Part shown: one piece after another, positions 61,701 through 64,000 of the stretch
Numbering within the stretch: the stretch's first letter is position 1
Layout: every line of letters begins with the position of its first letter
From: Amphibalanus amphitrite
Lineage: Eukaryota; Arthropoda; Thecostraca; Balanomorpha; Balanidae
Reading direction: 5' to 3'
Length of the DNA: 64,000 bases
Assembly: GCF_019059575.1 (NCBI RefSeq)
Contig: NW_024881530.1
Coordinates: 1,217,501 to 1,281,500, forward strand
The notes under the pieces: generated by a model
Database searches by the model: none
The model's input: only the letters and a program-made list of their open reading frames with translations
What the model was told of the DNA's origin: nothing
Position numbers and translations under genes: made by a program

Positions 61701-63350
61701 TGTTGCACGTTTCCGTTCCGATGTTGAAGTCCCGGATTGGACAGCAGAGAAGCTCAGGATGCTGACTTGGACTTGGAGCCACTCGGTGAACGTCTCCAGA
61801 GTCGGTCGCGTCGGTCGCAGCCGGAACACTTCACGGCCCCACTCTCGGGCTAGCTCGCTCGGCAGCTTTTCCACCACTCTTCTCAAGTTTTCACTGCTTG
61901 ACAGGTCACTCGCATAGCCGAGATTTCGCAGGACGGTGACTGTGTTGTGGACGACCGCATAAAACTTCTCCATCGCTGGGAGGTCCATTAGTGACGGTGG
62001 CGAGGTCATGAACACATTTCGCAGGTGGGCCTGGATGATGTCTTCCTCTCGTCCGAACCTATCTTGCAAGGTTTTCAAGGCCTCGTGATACAAGTCACCG
62101 TTGAATAACATGCCGTCAATGGCCTGGGCCGCGGGCCCTTCCACCGCGTTTTGAAGGTGAGCCATGCGCTCAGCATCCGACAGGGACGGCTGATCATGCA
62201 CCAAGGCTTTGAAAAGACCAATCCAGCGCGGCCACTCACGTGCATTTCCACGGAACGTTGGCAGAGTCAGTCGCGGTATGCTCTTTACGAACGCTGATGG
62301 TCCTGCCAGGTCATTCCGTCGGGATGAGGCCGGCGGTGCGATCCAGCTGGCACGAGCCAGTCCGTCATTCTTGTGCACCCCATTCTCACCTTGAGGAACA
62401 CCGACAGCTCTGGGTGATGACGAGATGCAGCGGGAAACTTCGCCACCATTGGATGCCGGCCGCTGCTCACCTGACGTATCACGGACGGCTCTCGATATAT
62501 CGCATTGCTCAGGCTCCACCTCCACTGGGATTTCGTCATCAAAGTCGTTTCTCCGCTCCCATTCAAGGTCATTTTCTGCAGCCCTCAGAAGTCTTGCCCT
62601 CTGCTGCGCTCGTTCCACCTCCTCTTCTAACTCCTTTTCCTCCATCATCCTCTTCTCTTCTTCCATCCTTTCTTCTTCTCTTCTCCTCTGAGCTGTGCTT
62701 TCTTCCTCCTGTTTTCTCAGCTGCCTTTCTCTGTCTTGCCTGGCTTTCAAATGCTTCAGCTCCAGGCTTTTCATCTCTGCCGTTATTACAGCTTCCCTGG
62801 ACGCCGCTCTGGAAACTCCTGAAACACGGGATCCATTCACTCTACTCCCCCCGTGATGCAACTTTGATGGTGGTGGTCTGTCATCTGCTTGCGACGCCGC
62901 GCAGCAGCTCACTGGTCGGTGCGTAGTCGCCTCTTCAATTCTTTTCACCGTCTCGGCGTGCCGTGCCGTCAGTCGGGTGGCGTACTCTTCCGCTTCTTCC
63001 AGTTCGCAGACCTCCTGCACCTTCTCAACATAGGTGTCATTGGCCTCCATGAAACCATCCAGTGTCGCATTCAGGGTTTCGAGCCGCTTCTTTAGTTCTT
63101 CCTCGCTAGCTCGGCGCGCGATCTGAGCCTCCGCCGTGTTACAGGCACGAGTAAACGCGGCGGCCTTGCGCCCGCGCTGAAGTTTCAGGTGCTTCAACAC
63201 GCATGCAGTGTCTCCAGCTTCCTCGCCGGCAGTGTCCTGACTCACCGTCACCGTCTCTGTGTTCTCCGCCTGAGTCGAATCTTCCATCATCGGAATTTTC
63301 TTCTCGATCCGACTGGCACACACGAGGCACAGCTTGTAACCTACAATCAA
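58776..63350 (-). CDS. BEL/Pao gag-protease fused to TPR/Megator-like coiled coil
   Basis: An uninterrupted 1524-codon frame. Residues ~60-290: charged coiled coil. ~360-530: BEL/Pao gag domain of the DUF1759 type (LPTFRGNAREWPRWIGLF...). ~580-650: Cys/His cluster with the zinc knuckle CFSCLKKGHWSRSC. ~715-850: aspartic-protease-like domain (LALLDAGAQTSLC; the catalytic Asp followed by Ala-Gly, as in other BEL proteases). ~905-975: start of BEL pol (ERYETGLLWK). From ~980 the protein becomes a long coiled coil that matches the N-terminal region of nucleoporin TPR/Megator: YRERKMASEKEVLEKQ, EARSNEMLRSVDELRSLL, RKGSLSDEAVEATSPSAA, RLLRQGMTPTQ, then AIQRQQEDYE. About 45 codons near the end (58985-58845) read in a shifted frame. 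The family normally has RT, RNase H and integrase here; all are missing. I infer that a Gag polyprotein with a host-derived tail is made. Confidence 0.82.
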   Translation of the reverse strand: MIVGYKLCLVCASRIEKKIPMMEDSTQAENTETVTVSQDTAGEEAGDTACVLKHLKLQRGRKAAAFTRACNTAEAQIARRASEEELKKRLETLNATLDGFMEANDTYVEKVQEVCELEEAEEYATRLTARHAETVKRIEEATTHRPVSCCAASQADDRPPPSKLHHGGSRVNGSRVSGVSRAASREAVITAEMKSLELKHLKARQDRERQLRKQEEESTAQRRREEERMEEEKRMMEEKELEEEVERAQQRARLLRAAENDLEWERRNDFDDEIPVEVEPEQCDISRAVRDTSGEQRPASNGGEVSRCISSSPRAVGVPQGENGVHKNDGLARASWIAPPASSRRNDLAGPSAFVKSIPRLTLPTFRGNAREWPRWIGLFKALVHDQPSLSDAERMAHLQNAVEGPAAQAIDGMLFNGDLYHEALKTLQDRFGREEDIIQAHLRNVFMTSPPSLMDLPAMEKFYAVVHNTVTVLRNLGYASDLSSSENLRRVVEKLPSELAREWGREVFRLRPTRPTLETFTEWLQVQVSILSFSAVQSGTSTSERKRATVASRDGPVRRTALATGANGETEPEARSLPVCVVCSSNHRLSDCSEFKAKTPDARSAVAYEEGLCFSCLKKGHWSRSCKVSRRCNVKGCKLTHHSLLHRGSSRSGTDQSNSRRDQSSAGTTTGAPESSAEGSSGNQPFVAASVKTDTDTLLQIVAVRVHGPRGSTDVLALLDAGAQTSLCREDVLEELGVAGERHPLCIQNVETSGTQRPSERVKLKISPLGTGAKKCINIPEVWSVPALNVTATSMTKSQLQRFEHLRDLEFPQYNGGQVKLLIGANVLEAVLQKEVRVGRPNQPAAVKTDLGWTLTGCVSDIVPSSRRRVMFLRRQSSDSEVELCAAVNEWWSAEAAGTKYSETTSRSEMDKKALQMLERNTTKGGERYETGLLWKETSPTVPNNKRQAIQRLQATERKLEKLPEVAGKYKVIINSYVAERHVSVAAVSADALREQNEFELGQQLQEAQQELQKQSSQLEEQQQAAARLQEQRTTATADYRKADAGLTRALAAELAACRERDQVLSDKASLVQQLERRAAGVARLTAELEDRGSELAAAHAAKCRALAQVGEIAAKESSFQYRERKMASEKEVLEKQMSLLLERLKSQAEELSTLRRLHSSRILQLQADLANKMDQLGTEQAEKERLTQQAADLEQRLTELVEKPQLQHEAEIEQEENYRQQLRPQERLAQPYKEGVEKVEARSNEMLRSVDELRSLLSSASEQQSQLEVHLDETHTQHGQYLVERDKVILQLRDRLETYEEQLQAITRKGSLSDEAVEATSPSAAPAAVSRLLRQGMTPTQIFTGFSQAKEQLTATEAESKQFKLCLDQILKDIDKWTPAIQRQQEDYEAAVQTIDSPTGSNDEALRELETAHAKPDDAGRRLRTVQHKRNRLVAQTEDLAMQVCVPLKEVEKARGGRHHTPGRARAGYLRRTADRPASGHLLGQRGAPGAQPGPAVRGARELSAAREELNTQRSWLRPVDN

Positions 63351-63410
63351 TCACTAAGTCGGCGACGGGCAGCCACGAAGGTCATCAGTTCTCACTTCAG
63401 GCCAGGACCA

Positions 63411-63428
63411 TCCGGCCCGGAGGACCAG
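63411..63428 (-). promoter_or_regulatory. putative primer-binding site
   Basis: TGGTCCTCCGGGCCGGAT on the minus strand starts 4 bases inside the 5' LTR and begins with TGG as primer-binding sites do. The priming tRNA is not identified. Its position agrees with the LTR limit at 63433. Confidence 0.5.
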
Positions 63429-63432
63429 AAAA

Positions 63433-64000
63433 TGTTGGCGACGCTTTCGTTCGAATCTCCTTTCATGGTGTGGACTGTATTTAATCGCGCATCGCACAGC
63501 ATTTGGTTGTTTGGTGACCGAGATCCAGGAGGAAAATGGTTTAATTGGAAAATTGGGAAAATAAATGTTATAACCTATCACGTTAGCCTAGTTAAGATAC
63601 AACTAAATATTGGATACAGGATAGAGCGCCGGATGCCGACGACTAAGGAACCTCCTTCTTAGGAAGTATATTTGGACCTAATAAAAGAGCGCCGGATACC
63701 GACGGCAAAGGAACCCCCTTCTTAGGGCGTATGTTAGGACCTAAATAAGAGAGCGCCGGATACCGACGTCAAAGGAACCCCCTTCTTAGGGAGTATGTTA
63801 GGGCCTAAAATAAGAGAGCGCCGGATACCGACGACAAAGGAACCCCCTTCTCTGGGCGTATGTTAGGGCCTAAATATAGAGCGCCGGATGCCGACGACAA
63901 AGGAACCCCCTTCTTAGAGAGTTTTAGGAATGTTTTAGGATAAAAAAGGATAGTCAGTAGACCTGGTCACCGGAACCGATACGCCTGCCGCATCTCCGTC
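63433..64000 (-). repeat. 5' LTR, truncated by window end
   Basis: Identical by eye to 57289-57856. About 527 further bases are expected beyond the window, followed by a short target duplication that would fix the insertion site. Confidence 0.9.

Larger units (their letters stand above)
57289..64000 (-). mobile_element. BEL/Pao-type LTR retrotransposon with captured host sequence
   Basis: Minus-strand element: 3' LTR 57289-58383, polypurine tract, a 1524-codon gag-led frame (58776-63350), primer-binding region, then the 5' LTR from 63433 out of the window. The 568 bases shared by the two LTRs (57289-57856 and 63433-64000, constant offset 6144) appear identical, so insertion was very recent. 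The RT catalytic core, RNase H and integrase are absent; the element must be mobilised in trans. It probably sits in an intron of the receptor gene, antisense to it. Confidence 0.88.

Overview
The window is animal nuclear DNA, most likely from an arthropod and possibly a crustacean. That guess rests on a multi-exon neuropeptide receptor of the allatotropin/orexin type, split by long introns, together with BEL/Pao, Penelope-like and non-LTR retroelements and many DNA-transposon miniatures. The species cannot be named from the sequence.

Layout. 1-9744 is a nest of transposons between three (TA)n tracts: a Penelope-like element with long inverted arms (382-3813) that holds a TA-flanked MITE, then a large inverted-repeat element (3932-9612) that carries a decayed transposon gene and a TTAA-flanked element (3986-7649), which itself holds two further MITEs. 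10140-13590 is a tandemly duplicated tRNA cluster (Ala-AGC on minus, Val-AAC on plus, two copies each). 13592-15775 is a decayed LINE cut by a hAT-type MITE. 16000-27700 is mostly unrecognised spacer with more MITEs and one near-perfect 330-bp palindrome. 27766-56477 holds four exons of the receptor gene on the plus strand; intron 1 is 24 kb. 57289-64000 is a very young BEL/Pao-type LTR element on the minus strand; its 5' LTR runs off the window.

Three things stand out. (1) The BEL-type element keeps gag, zinc knuckles, a protease-like domain and the start of pol, but the rest of pol is replaced by about 540 codons of coiled coil that resemble the N-terminal part of the nucleoporin TPR/Megator. 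This looks like capture of a spliced host mRNA by a retrotransposon. (2) The intron before receptor exon 2 contains a minisatellite whose unit copies the real 3' splice site and the first 12 bases of exon 2, giving about eleven decoy acceptors. (3) At least six complete 0.9-1.2 kb non-autonomous elements have 4-bp target duplications (TTAA, TTAG, CTAG, TTAT), G-tract/C-tract hairpins at both ends whose core matches within an element but differs between elements, and internal arrays of AGGTCA, the nuclear-receptor half-site.

Only the receptor and the four tRNAs look like resident host genes. Everything else that is recognisable is mobile or repetitive.
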